Source: JBBIOI01 sp037443425 | GTDB taxonomy: Bacteria; Desulfobacterota; BSN033; UBA1163 | Length of the DNA stretch: 52,615 bases | Direction of reading: 5' to 3' | NCBI GenBank assembly: GCA_037443425.1 | Contig: JBBIOI010000006.1 | Span: forward strand, 1-52,615 | Shown here: positions 52,214 to 52,615 of the stretch, piece by piece | How positions within the stretch are numbered: position 1 is the first letter of the stretch | Layout of the letters: the number at the start of each line of letters is the position of its first letter | Notes under the pieces: generated by a model | What the model was told of the DNA's origin: nothing | Databases searched by the model: none | What the model saw: the letters and a program-made list of their open reading frames with translations, nothing else | Made by a program: the position numbers and the translations under genes

Positions 52214-52615
52214 GGATCTGTGCCATTATTTGTTCACTTCTGAAATGTTTCAAACTTATTGCACCAGAGGGACATGTTGCATTACATGCCCCACAACCCT
52301 TACAGAGGGCTTCATTAACAATCATCACCTTTCTGTAAGGATCCATTTTTAAGGCTCTAAACTCACAGATTTGTTCACATAGTCCACATCCGGCGCATAT
52401 AAGTTCATCAACAATAGCTGTTACAGGTTCTATCCTCACTTTGCCCGTAAAAAGAGGAGTCATTGCCCTTGATGCTGCGCCATGGGCCTGTGAGATTGTA
52501 TCACATATATCCTTAGGTCCCTGACATGTTCCCGCAAGAAATATGCCTTCTGTTGCTGTATCGAGAGGTCTTAGCTTAGGATGTATTTCAAGGAAAAACC
52601 TGTCAGAACTTTGGC
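52200..52615 (-). CDS. HdrA-like heterodisulfide reductase subunit, C-terminal part (cut by window edge)
   Basis: The frame is open to the right edge. The visible 137 or so residues start FFLEIHPKLRPLDTATEG and IFLAGTCQGPKDICDTISQA, the flavoprotein C-terminal segment of HdrA, and continue with two ferredoxin motifs, CAGCGLCEQICEF and CKGCGACNATCPSG. HdrA proteins bind FAD and may bifurcate electrons. The linkage to the methylmalonyl-CoA operon (overlap with cobO) is unusual and may point to electron transfer from propionate oxidation. The N-terminal domains, including any Cys or Sec at the HdrA cluster, lie outside the window. Confidence 0.88.
   Translation of the reverse strand, partial: QSSDRFFLEIHPKLRPLDTATEGIFLAGTCQGPKDICDTISQAHGAASRAMTPLFTGKVRIEPVTAIVDELICAGCGLCEQICEFRALKMDPYRKVMIVNEALCKGCGACNATCPSGAISLKHFRSEQIMAQIRELC

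Overview
The window looks like a piece of chromosome from an anaerobic, AT-rich Gram-negative bacterium, most probably of the Desulfobacterota (deltaproteobacterial) type. The inference rests on gene content: an aldehyde:ferredoxin oxidoreductase, TRAP and Liv carboxylate-type transporters, two adenosylcobalamin-dependent acyl-CoA mutases, a molybdenum hydroxylase with CoA ligases, an HdrA-like protein, a membrane polyferredoxin and a menaquinone-type methyltransferase. I see no rRNA, tRNA, CRISPR array, prophage or transposase gene. Dispersed palindromic repeats fill several intergenic gaps.

Layout. 1-10.9 kb: a partial radical-SAM-like gene, then an acyl-CoA ligase / mutase large subunit / B12-binding subunit operon, converging with an AOR plus ferredoxin operon; next a complete DctP-DctQ-DctM TRAP transporter and a dehydrogenase/cupin pair. 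11-12.7 kb: a repeat-filled gap, then trpS behind a Trp-rich leader peptide and attenuator. 12.7-15.3 kb: polyferredoxin and Tat-targeted DUF362 protein. 15.4-24.6 kb: mostly housekeeping and small genes (lytic transglycosylase, an unusual response regulator/kinase, DUF192, a broken PurF-like gene, RimI-like acetyltransferase, UbiE, a DUF4124/aspartic protease, thioesterase, a DUF2953-like/GerW pair, archease). 24.7-28.5 kb: RtcB RNA ligase, DUF1786, MGMT and CheR. 28.6-30.7 kb: orphan TctC binding protein and an unknown protein. 30.7-42.8 kb: one long minus-strand operon with TetR regulator, three-subunit Mo hydroxylase, two CoA ligases and a five-gene Liv ABC importer. 43.4-46.9 kb: Yip1-like membrane protein, RNase R and a SAP-like small protein. 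47-52.6 kb: methylmalonyl-CoA operon (HdrA-like, CobO/BtuR, MeaB, carboxyltransferase, mutase large and small subunits).

How the genes fit together. Three catabolic modules import and CoA-activate organic acids. The right-hand methylmalonyl-CoA module carries its own cobalamin adenosyltransferase and mutase chaperone. The left-hand mutase probably depends on these, but its active-site residues differ from those of methylmalonyl-CoA mutase.

Most notable points: (1) rtcB has an in-frame TGA exactly at the codon for the metal-binding catalytic cysteine, followed by a hairpin with the same apical core as the E. coli fdhF SECIS, so it is probably a selenocysteine RNA ligase paired with archease; (2) trpS, itself with an Fe-S type Cys motif, sits behind a complete ribosome-mediated attenuator with a W-R-W-W leader peptide; (3) the first acyl-CoA mutase lacks four methylmalonyl-CoA mutase active-site residues and has an Asp at the position diagnostic of 2-hydroxyisobutyryl-CoA mutase.
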